DNA from: Auanema rhodensis
Lineage: Eukaryota; Nematoda; Chromadorea; Rhabditida; Rhabditidae
Reading direction: 5' to 3'
DNA length: 64,000 bases
Assembly: GCA_964057225.1 (NCBI GenBank)
Contig: OZ059896.1
Span: 17,558,501 to 17,622,500, forward strand
The notes under the pieces are model-generated. The model had not been told where the DNA came from. It saw nothing but the letters and a program-made list of their open reading frames with translations, and did not search any database. A program made the translations under genes and the position numbers. How positions within the stretch are numbered: the first letter of the stretch is position 1; every line of letters begins with the position of its first letter. Of the stretch, positions 54,128 to 64,000 are shown piece by piece.

Positions 54128-57100
54128 TTATAGGCATCCAACGGGGACGCGAAGCTTTTGGACAAGGTATTCATCTAATCTATCGAGCATAGACTTTGGA
54201 AGATATCCCTTGCGAGACATTTTTCTGAACATATCAGCCTTGGTATCAGACTTAGATACACACTTGAAGACGGTGTTAACTTCAGTGGTCTTTGAAGCTC
54301 CATTAGAACACTTAAGGATTGGCTTGTCAGAGAAACACATACGGCTGTTCTCCTCGATGACGTGAGTGGAATTTTTGTGCTAAACGTTAGTAGAATAAGA
54401 AATCATAAATGAATGTAATATAAGAGCTTACTAGATCCAAGCTCGAACTTGTCCTTTGGCATCTCCTCAACAATTTCTTCCATTCCCATGTATTCGTAGT
54501 TCTCTTTCTTGCTTAAAACCATATCTTGGTTCTTGCACTCCTCGATCAAGTAGCTACGGTGGAACTCTTCGATGTTCTCAGTGTCTTCGTTGTCAGCACG
54601 ACGAAGATCGTTAGACTCCTGAAATAAATATGATAAAACTACTGCAAAATACTTTAAATGCTACATCGTTGTCGTAGTGTCCGCACATTCCGCATTGCTT
54701 GTTCTTGAAGAGTGGAGACATCTTGATCTTGGTCTCGTATCCGTTGAAGATAACGGTCAAGTATGGAAGTTCGATCTCGTAGGTCTTTTCAGACTTCAAA
54801 TAGATGTGATACTTCTCCATGGTCTTTACGTTGCTGATGATTTCGTTGTTAACCTTGACGTACATCTTTCCGGTAGAACGCTTCTCAAGCTCATAAATGT
54901 TCTTTCCAGACACGACTTGGATGGTTAATTCCTCGCTCTTATCCTCAGTCTTTTTAGCGAGAACCAAGAATTTGGGCTTTTCAGTCTCAGAGCAGTCTTT
55001 GGCAACAATGGAATAACAAGTGGTTAATGGAGCACGGTAGACAACACGGTCGAAGGTCTTCACCTTTGATTCAGAGACCTTGCACTCGGCGCGGACTACA
55101 TTTTCCATCTTGTTAATGACGTGCTTGACGTTGTGAACTGGTCCATAATGAGTTTGAATGTTGAGAACTGGAAGACGGTATGGCATACGCATCTTGTTAA
55201 AAGTAACTTCTTCATCATCCTTTCTGATGGTCAAGTTGCAGTATTGACGGTCTACTGGCTCAATAGTGAGATAGACAGCGAGGCGGTGCTCCTTCAACTC
55301 AGTATCAATAGTCTTGTAGTCAACATCCATCCAGTTGTAGATTCTAAGGATAGTCATGATATTGTCAATACGCTCCTCGAGGGCACGATCAAGATGGTAG
55401 CTAGCAACAAGGTTGTATTGGTCGAGACGGCCGGCTTCAGAGAGAATTTCATAAAGCTTCCAGCTGTTCTCAGCCTTCTTAAGGTTGTTCTTCTCAAAAT
55501 CGGAATTCTTCATCAGGTCGCTGAACCACTCACGTTGTTCCTTGCTGTGCTCTCCGTGGAGTTTAAGGTTAACGAAGTATTTCTCGTCAGATCCCCAGTT
55601 GACTTGAAGGAAACTAACGACATCACGGTGAAGTTGTTTCTTCAACTCTTCCAAGCTCCAGGAGAACTTGGGGTAGAGAGTTTGAGCGACGGCGCGAAGC
55701 TTCCAGTCAGAGGTTTCAGTCTTCAATGGAATGCGATCTGCCTCAACGGACCAACGGCAATAACGCATGTGCTCGTCACAGGTGGTTTCGACCAAGAATT
55801 CGGCCATCTTGGCTTCTGGGGACTCAGAAGATTCAAGATGCATCTTGATGAAGTGCTTGTAAGCCTTTTCGATGTTCAATTCCTTGTAATACTTGTTGAA
55901 GTGCTCTAACTCTTCCTCGTTCTTGTCTTCACCCTTGTAGAAGTCTTCGAAGTGAGGGTTGAGCATGTTTTCGACTACCTCGAAAAGCTTAGTTCTCATC
56001 TGAACAGTGTATTCACGTGGCATAACGGTCTTAACGAAGTCAAGATCGAACTTGTGGTTGGCAAAGAAGGTATAGATTGGGTGGTAGTTGTAGGTATTAC
56101 GCTCAACTGGCAAGTTGAATTCTCCCTTAACCTCAACGTCAAGTCCGGTGTTCTTGAAGTAGTTGCGGACGTAGTTGATCTTGTTCCACAATCCAAGGTT
56201 GTTCTTGAGTGTGATCTCTTCTGGCTCAGGATAGTGCTTAATTCCAGACTTCCAGACTCCCATGAAAGTGTATGGGTGTGAGCGGATTTGGACAAGCTTT
56301 TGAGAGGATTCGAAGGTCTTCCAGATATTGCGAAGAATGACCTCTCCGTTCTCCCAGGATCCAATAGTTCTCAAGTTAATTGGGAAGTTGACAAAGAGAT
56401 GTTGGTTGACTCTGAGTCCGTGTTGAACAAGACGAGTGTTGAAGGAAACCTCAACTTGGTGGGCAAGGGTGACGATTGGTTCAGCTTGAAGATGAAGGTT
56501 GAATCCAGTCCATTTCTTGCTATCAACAGGAGTGAGCTCGAGCTTAGCCTGTCCCTTAGCGGAGAAAACTACTGGGAGACGAGCTGTAAACAAGCATGGA
56601 AGTCCATTGTAGGCAGGTTTCTTAACAGCCAACTCATAAACATAGAAGACAGAGTTGAAATTGAATGGAAGGTTTTGAGCGAACATCTCTTCGATGGATC
56701 CGATCATGATTTTTCCATCTTGAATGAGGTTCTTGATGGTCTCTGGCACGTTTTCCAAGTCAAGAGGAACGAAAGCGAAGTCCAAATCACGGAAACGGAA
56801 GTAGATGACAGCGCGGGAATCGTTCTTGTTAACGGTACGACGGGTGATTCCAACCTTCTGAATGAGGCTGCGGATGTACTCGACTGGGTTGATTCTGATC
56901 TCTCTCTTTCCACGGACAATAAGGTTTTCCATGGAGATCTTCTCGTGCATCTCGAAGAACTTCTGGAGAAGAAGATCAACGTTGTGTTGGGTAATTCCGA
57001 AGTCAAGAAGGCTATTTTGCCATTCAGATCCGAATACTCCTTCAAGACTGGCGCGGACTTCTTCAGGGAGAAGGCTGGAGTTAGTGAAGATGGAGTCAAG

Positions 57101-59321
57101 CTTTAATCCAAGTCCGGCTTCCCAGAGGTTATCGTACATGGTCCACTTGTTTTGTTGAGAAAGCATAATCTTTTCGGTTTCTGGGTAAAGAATTTCGAGT
57201 TGGCGAACACGTTGAGCAAACTTGCGCTCGTGAACAAGCTTAGACTCAGCAATAGCCTTCAAACTGCTGCGAACGTAGGTGTGCATTTGACGGCTACGCT
57301 CGGTTGTCAAGCGCTTGATAACTTGGAGAATGAGGGACTCGGATGGCTCAGTGCGGAGAATTTGAGCCCAAGCGGCCATGCGAACTTCTTGAACTTCGGT
57401 TTGATCAAGAACAACAGAGAGAAGAATCTTCTGGATCTTCAAAGGCATGCGAAGACGGCGGAGAGCATAGATAGATTCGACACGGGCTTCAGATTGGTGT
57501 TGACGGTTCATGATGTACTTCTCAAGAGCATGAACGGAGATGTCGATTCCAGCGTTGGCAATGGTCTTAAGAAGAAGGACCTTCTCATAGCGGTCAGAAG
57601 CGCTGTTAAGCTTGTTGAAAAGCTTCTCAATAAGTTTCATTTTAAGTTCACGGTTGCAGATTGGCATGGAGTTCTTAGGGTTGTTGTACCAGTTGATTCT
57701 TTCAACCTTCTGTCCACAGAATCCGTTAAGGAGAGCTCCATAAGTAAGCCAGCAGGATTGGCGAACAACATTGTTACGTTGAGCTTGGGAGCTCTCGCAG
57801 AAGTTGTAGATATCCTCAGAGATATGTTCAGAAGATCTGGGGACTTGAGTGAGAGTCTTAAGAACTTGAACAGTCTTGGCGGCGGTAATTTGGTTCTTGT
57901 AGAACTTCTGGAGAAGGTGACGAATGGTTGAACGGGATCCAGCAATAGCAAGAGCATCAGTGAAGTAATCACGGACCTTCTCTTGTTCGCGCTCGCTCAA
58001 TTTGGTGAAGAGCTCAGATTTGAACCAGACCTTTTCGATTTGACGAATTTCAGTCTCAGATGACCAACGAAGAACTTGAACGAAACGAACAAAGCAGTTG
58101 GCAAACTCAGGCTTGTCAATGTGCTCAACTAATTTCTTAAGAACACTGAAGACAACATCTACACGGTTCTCGAAGCTAACGATCTCACGTTGATACTTCT
58201 CTTCACCAGTCATCATGAATTTCTCCTCAGCGATTTCGCTAGCCATGTTGTAGATGACATCCTCCTTTCGGACTTGTCCAACCAACTTGTAGTCCTTTCT
58301 GATAGGCTCTTCCTTGATGAGCACAAGCTTGTTCATGGTCTCAGCGGTGAAGAGTGGCTCAGCAGACTCAACGAAAGATTGGAACATCTGACGTCCAGTG
58401 AACATATTTTTGACAGGGATCCATTGACGCTTATCACTGTCCATTCCAAGGGTAAGTTTGTGGTGAACATAGTCGGTGCTATCCTTCTTGAGAAGGTCAG
58501 TAAATCCAGAATACAATTCTGGGACGTAGCTGCAGTTGTCGAAGTTGACGTACTTGATGTATTCGAGTTCAGTCTTGTTCTCGAAGTTCAAAACGTACTT
58601 GACGTCACATTGACCGTAGAACATGCGCTAGAAATATCACGCTTGAAATAGAAACTCGAAAGATAACTCATACCTCGTGAGCAACAAACTCCTTGTAGTC
58701 AGAAACTTCACTCAAAACTTCATCGTCATTTTTGAACAAATCGACTCTCTTCTTGTTGAGATTGACCTATTCATGAGTTTATATCAGAATACGGTTTTAA
58801 AGAACTAACCTGGAGCATATCAACGATGCTCTTTTTGATGTTCATGGACCACATGTCATCCTTGGTCAAGAACTCGATCTCGTTGACCAAACCATTCTTG
58901 TAGTTAACACGGAAAGGAAGAGTCAAGAATTCCTTGAGCTCCTGCAACACAAAAAGAAAATTCATAAAATCATAAAAAAATGAAAAGAAAGCAATAAAAA
59001 ACTTTAAATTAAACTTACAGCAGAATAACTGTCTTGGTCAACGGTTTCTCTGACAATCTTTCCATTTTCAATGTTGTTAACAAGAATATTCTTAGCCTCG
59101 ACGTAGAGCCATTCGTTGTCCTTAGTAGGAGTAACAATGATATCAGCAGCCAAATTAGCGTAGCTACGAGAATCAGAAGAGAGTGGAGTTCTTGAAGTCA
59201 TCTTAGACTCATATCTGTATGTATATTGACGTCCATTGGCAAATCCAAAGTTCTCATTAGAGATTGGGATTGAAGCCAGAGCTAGACTCGCGAGGAGTCC
59301 GACGGCAACCAGAAGCCTCAT
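54128..59321 (-). CDS. vit: Vitellogenin (yolk lipoprotein precursor)
   Basis: Six exons: 59321-59019, 58941-58810, 58766-58674, 58627-54665, 54618-54432 and 54379-54128, about 1,640 codons, the usual length for nematode vitellogenins. It starts with a signal peptide 'MRLLVAVGLLASLALA'. The N-terminal lipid-transfer module (LPD_N) covers exons 1-4, with helical repeats such as 'SARVESIYALRRLRMPLKI'-type segments around 57.4 kb. 'NLIVRGKREIRINP' (near 56.9 kb) contains a furin-like R-G-K-R site. The open beta-sheet region follows, and a von Willebrand D-like domain ends exon 4 with 'NKQCGMCGHYDND'. The C-terminus is Cys-containing ('VFKCVSKSDTKADMF'). There is no polyserine phosvitin stretch, as in other nematodes. 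It should be made in the intestine and taken up by oocytes. The exact paralogue is not assignable by eye. Confidence 0.95.
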
Positions 59322-59398
59322 ATTGCTGAATCTGGTAGTTTAGAGGAGAGGCAGATCCAATCAGATGCTACACACACTCAGACAACGGTATTAATGAA

Positions 59399-59461
59399 TT
59401 ATCAAGCGCTTATATAGAGTTGAAAGATTGACATTCGTGTGTCGGTGAAAGAAGCTATCAG
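59399..59461 (-). promoter_or_regulatory. Vitellogenin promoter: TATA, GATA and VPE1 sites
   Basis: Upstream of the vit start on the minus strand, in order towards the gene: CTGATAG (59461-59455, one base off the VPE2/GATA consensus CTGATAA), VPE1 TGTCAAT (59433-59427, exact), TATATA (59416-59411), and TGATAA (59404-59399). VPE1 and the GATA-type VPE2 are the established elements of C. elegans vit promoters, read by intestinal GATA factors and partners. Start of the coding region is 78 bases past the last site. Confidence 0.8.
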
Positions 59462-60070
59462 TATTGGATGAACATATGAATGACAGCTGCCCGCTCTTAG
59501 AATGCTTAGACCCTCATATCAAAGTCCTTTAACATACATAACTTTAAATTTTCTTTTTCTACATTTACTCTTGCACAATTTCATCATTTATTTGGTTATA
59601 ATTAAGAAATGATTCTGAACAAAAGTATTGAGCAAGGGAGAATGGGGGTGGTTGAAATTGGAATATTAAGGAGATTCAGAATTCGATTAGCTCCTACTAT
59701 GAGCACATTATATACAGATTTTAATATTATTTTTTTAATTCCTCAAGTATTACAATTATTTTTTTGAATATTATCTTTTTAATTTTGATTTTTTTAATGT
59801 TATATAAGTTTTTTATTTAGAAAAAATGAAAACTGCATTAATAAGAAAAGATATATGCTGTAGTTGTACATATATTTTATATTTTTATAATTATTATCCT
59901 TTTCTTCAACTATTTGATTAATCAGAATTAATAATATGAATATTTCTATTTCTATATACATACTATATATATATATATGTAATTTATCGAAATCATTTAT
60001 TAAATTGTGCATGAAATTCAACAATTACATTTTGAAATCTCTCAATTTATTAAAGTTGTTCTTCCAAGCA
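59462..60070. other. Intergenic between vitellogenin and sugar transporter
   Basis: AT-rich. No exon found; open frames at 59800-60024 are low complexity. Contains the 3' untranslated region of the transporter. Confidence 0.4.
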
Positions 60071-62960
60071 TTAAGCTCTAACTTCCAGTAAAAGTGTATC
60101 TGTTTTAACTTTTTTCTTGCAAAGTAATGGTAATTCTTTGGCAGCACGTTGAGCCTTAAAAATTTGATTAGAAAGTGTATTCCTACAAAAACATATATTA
60201 CCTCTTCAGGTGTTTTTCCTTTTGTCTCAGGTAAATAGTAATAAAGAATAATGGCTGAGATGATACATGGGGGAAAGAAGAGCAGAAGATAAGCTAGAGG
60301 TCCTCCTAATACAATCTTTAATGGGAAATATACAGCAAGCAGAATGGATCGTCTGAAAATCAATTTGATCGGATAAGATCTATCATGAATACGCTGTAAA
60401 TTTTATGAAACAGTATGAGCTTTTTCTTGGAAACCTAATGAAAATGAACGTACACTCCATTAAAAACTACATTCACCCATGTACAAGCTGCTCCACGACC
60501 ATTCTGAGAGACTAATTCACCTAAAAACAGCTGATAAGCTGTTGTTGTTGTAAGTTGTAAGTTTCTAACCTGTTATAAAGAATGATATGGGAGCAGGTCC
60601 AACACAGATTACAAAGTTGAAAATGCAAATTGCTAATACAACTCCCCATCCAATTATAAGATTCTTAAATAAATAAATATATATTTTTTTATAATTTCTT
60701 TATTAACAACCGTTTATTTTGGTCTTTTAAATTTAAGTTAAAACGTACACCAGATTTCTCGAATAAGATCATAAACATGTAGATTATAACATTGATAAGG
60801 CCCAACAATCCAAATGTACTCAGAAGTAATGGTCGTCGTCCTTTACGATCAATGAGGAAGGACGAAAAGATGACTCCGAACTAGAACATCGTTTTTGGTT
60901 AAAAATAACTTTTTTTTTTGTTGATATGGTTAAAATGCTTTTCTATTTAATGATTAGAATATTTTTTTTGTTTTTTGTTTGGATTCCTTCTCTCTTTCAG
61001 TCTACTTTTGCAATCAGTTTAATCTTACCACAGTCATCAAACAGAAGGTAATATTACCAATAGAAGCTTCAAGAGATGAGAGTCCCACGGATTGAAGAAT
61101 TTCAAAGGCAAACGCATTGATAGCTATAATATATTTATATTATCTTTAAATTTCTGATACAGATAATCAGTTTCTAACCAGCAATTCCACTCAATGTGGT
61201 AGCTGTAATGATTGTTGAGCCAAGGAGTGTTCCTCTTAATGATTGCTTATCCTCAAAATCATATTTCCATAACAAATTTATAACATGAAATTATAATAAA
61301 CCTTGAATACAGAGAACAATCCAAATGTTTCCTGTTGTCCATTAGTCTGCTCCAGCTCAATAATAAGCTTTTCAGCGCTGCATTCTGTAATTTTTAATCA
61401 AATTTTCATATTTAATATAGTTTTTTAAATCTAATTTTTTTAATATACAATCAAATAAAATAGAATAGACTTTAATTATATTTTTTTGTTGTTGATAATA
61501 ATTGAGTTAATTGTAAGTAATTGGTCTAACCATCAATATCATGATAATAAATGACAGACAATTTGGCTTGTTCTCGTTTTGCAAGTGATAACAAATATCT
61601 GAAAAAATAGAATTAAAAAATAAAAATTCTTATAATAATCTTAATAATAAAAACAAAAAAGCAGTAATGTCATTCAAGTTATGGCCTTATTTGCTGTTTT
61701 TTTTAAATATTAAGATAAAGCCGTCAATCATAGATGGTGTACCTGCATTTTCATCTCAAATCTCTCTTTCTTTCTCTCTTGCTCTCTCTCTCGCTCATTT
61801 GAATGTATATTATCTCTTAATTTTTATATAATTTTTTATAAATTTGAAACTTTATTTCGAATATTTCAGTGATATATAGTTTTCGATTATCTGATAACAT
61901 ACCCTGGACTTTCTTTCATGAAAGCACAAACAATTGTGACAATTATGGTGAAAACAAGCTCAATGGCATATAATATCCACCAGTTATCTTTTGTTCCCAA
62001 AACCTAAAAATATTGTTAAAATGATAATTATTGGTTATTTGATATGTTGAAACTGCTTTCTGTTACATCTTTTCTCACTAATATTATGCAATTTTCATTC
62101 TGATAACAGTTGAAACAGCAAAATCGTATGAAAATGTAATACATGCCTGAGGCATTGCTACAGTAGCTCCAACAACTAAAGCTATTTGTATCATAATTCC
62201 AGTAGCTAATGAGATCACCCCACGACATCTGGCTGGGCTGCAAAAATAAATTAAAGATATACCTTATTTTTTATTTTGAAACTTTGAATTTGACTATACT
62301 GTATGAATTAATTAAATTCATTTAGATCATTACCTACATACCTACATTCGGTTATAAATAATGGAGCAATACCAAGTGAAATTGATATTGCTGCTCCAAG
62401 TATAATACGAGAAACGGCATATAGTATATGATTAATGATCTGAAAGTATTTTATAGTTAATATTAGTTACTTTGAAGTATGTTATACAAAAAAGCTTATA
62501 ATTGATAATGCACATCCAATAGATTGGAATATGAGTGAAATCACTAAGCCTCGTGTTCGTCCAAATTTATCAGCAACATATTGAATGAGAAATGCTCCAA
62601 TTGTTGCTCCCCAAAACAATGTGGATACAATAATACCCCAATTGGCCTGAAAGTTAAATAATGTTTCATAAATGCTATTACATATGTATATTTAAGTTCA
62701 AAGTTCAATTGATGAGTTATATGATAATTATTGTAAATTAAAGCTAATTGACATACTTCAAGTTCATTCGTTTTTAAATGGATTCCTTGATTAATTAGAG
62801 ATGAATTAGTAAATTGAATGAATGCTTCTTGAGCTGGATTAGTAATCAACAGCTGATATCCGAAATTGAAACCGCCGCCTACAATAGTAAAATTTATTTC
62901 AACAAGAATTGTAAATAGTATTCGATGACGAAGTGTACTATTGAATTCAGAACATCATAT

Positions 62961-63023
<63 letters not shown>

Positions 63024-63514
63024 GTTCACTTCTCTTCTGATATTGATCTATAAAAATACTTCTAAACTAACATTAGCTCAATATGCTTATATAATATTCT
63101 ACAAAATATTTAATTACCTAAAGAAACAAAAAATGCTACAAACGCAATGTTTTTGCCCGGCAACTGAGATGGCTGTTCCGATGAAATACTAAATATAAAT
63201 AAATTAAATTCTTATACAATATTTATGTCATTTTTCATATATTATATTTAATAATTTTAAAATAAAATGTTTACTGAATTGGAAATTTTCATTTTTTTTC
63301 ATTTTATGATAGGAACATCGTTACATGTAACTCAAAGCATCTTATCGATAATTTGATAAGAAAAACACATGCAGATCAGCTAGTTACATGCTTTAAGCAA
63401 TTTGATTGAACATTTTGAAATAGAATAATGGATATGAAGATAAAAATTTTCATGAACCATACTTCAATGAAACAATGAAATTTACCTTTTTCCAAAAATC
63501 ACTTTATCTTTCAT
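60071..63514 (-). CDS. GLUT-type (MFS) sugar transporter
   Basis: About ten to twelve exons. Exon 1 (63514-63486) encodes 'MKDKVIFGKS'. The next exon reads 'QLPGKNIAFVAFFVSLG' (TM1). 'FWGATIGAFLIQYVADKFGR' is TM2 and the D-R-G loop. 'ISLGIAPLFITECSPARCRG' and 'ALVVGATVAMPQALGTKDNW' follow, with 'CAFMKESPGYLLSLAKRE' at the central loop (ESP motif). The second half has 'FCLMTVFGVIFSSFLIDRKG', 'ICVGPAPISFFITGELV' and 'YYYLPETKGKTPEE' (PETKG motif). A 47-base intron precedes the tail 'AQRAAKELPLLCKKKVKTDT', stopping at 60071. The motif order fits SLC2-type facilitative hexose transporters; nematodes have several divergent members. Substrate not determined. Confidence 0.9.
62965..63020. repeat. 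(TC)n microsatellite in intron of the transporter gene
   Basis: Near-perfect CT dinucleotide run of about 56 bases. Confidence 0.9.
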
Positions 63515-64000
63515 TGAGATTTTCTTTTGTTATCTGAATATGTTTAGTAGAAAGATAAACGAAACAGTCTCAAAAAAGCTCAAAATATCAAGTTGAATGA
63601 GAAAAGTTTGAACATCTTTGCTTTAGATCAATCAAGCAGCGGATTACACATTGTGGAAATGTTGTTGAAGATTGGTAAATATATTGAAAGAAACAACCAA
63701 AAAATTTCTGTCAAAAGGTGTCAGAAGGACAATCTTGAATTGAGAGAGGACGAAAGAAAAAGAGAAAATGAGGGATAAAAGATTTTGGGTTTAATGGCAA
63801 GATGTCACGTCAAAAGGTAAGATATGTTGAGTTCAGAAATGAAAAAGATGTCACAAGATTCGCTTTCTTTCTGACCTCTCTATCCTTTTCTCAAACTTAA
63901 TGGATGAGTTCAGTCCAAAGCTTTTTCCAATCTTCAATTTTTGTTCATCTTTAAGTAAATGAAGATCAGACAAAAGAGAAAAGGTTAATGAAATACGATT
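63515..64000. other. Upstream of transporter, no gene seen
   Basis: AT-rich, presumably promoter. A 61-codon plus-strand frame at 63593-63778 is not supported. Confidence 0.4.

Noticed and set aside
55121..58651. Long plus-strand frames opposite vitellogenin (up to 272 codons)
   Set aside because: Shadows of the highly biased vitellogenin codon use; no splice or start context and no family resemblance.
63593..63778. 61-codon plus-strand frame
   Set aside because: Low-complexity charged end, no support, lies in the presumed transporter promoter.

Overview
The window looks like AT-rich genomic DNA of a free-living-type (rhabditid, Caenorhabditis-like) nematode. The evidence is a vitellogenin gene with a nematode-style promoter, introns of about 45-60 bases, a worm-type CK1/TTBK kinase, Merlin, MULE, piggyBac and Tc1 transposons, and a BEL/Pao retrotransposon whose envelope resembles phlebovirus glycoprotein, as in known nematode BEL elements. 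All calls come from reading the sequence; no database search was run.

Layout, left third (1-34.8 kb): a transposon and tRNA nest. Bases 1-10561 form a giant palindrome (arms 1-4429 and 6134-10561, mirror sum 10562, almost no differences), with a 1.7 kb spacer holding a truncated piggyBac transposase. Each arm carries, from outside inward, a Tc1-like element, a 704-bp non-autonomous Tc1-type element, MULE transposase remains and a Merlin transposase pseudogene. From 11.0 to 14.1 kb lies the 3' part of a decayed BEL/Pao element (Env, then a small zinc-knuckle ORF). From 14.4 to 34.8 kb the DNA is built from repeats carrying a tRNA-Gly(GCC) gene: seven intact copies and several broken ones, some in 381-bp tandem units. 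These are arranged as two further inverted repeats around Merlin/MULE cores. A young 9.76-kb BEL/Pao provirus (17969-27727) has inserted into this array.

The provirus has nearly identical LTRs, a GCAAT target duplication, one continuous 2,686-codon Gag-Pol-Env reading frame and an extra zinc-knuckle ORF after Env. Its primer-binding site matches tRNA-Gly(GCC), and a further 17-nt stretch complements the entire anticodon arm of the same tRNA. It sits 62 bp upstream of a tRNA-Gly gene.

Right two thirds (34.9-64 kb): host genes, all on the minus strand: an ALKBH1-like dioxygenase, a small single-pass membrane protein, XPC/Rad4, a CK1-family kinase, an unrecognised secreted/membrane protein, a TBC1D22-like Rab GAP, a 5.5-kb low-complexity stretch with exon-like islands, a vitellogenin with VPE1 and GATA sites, and a GLUT-type sugar transporter.
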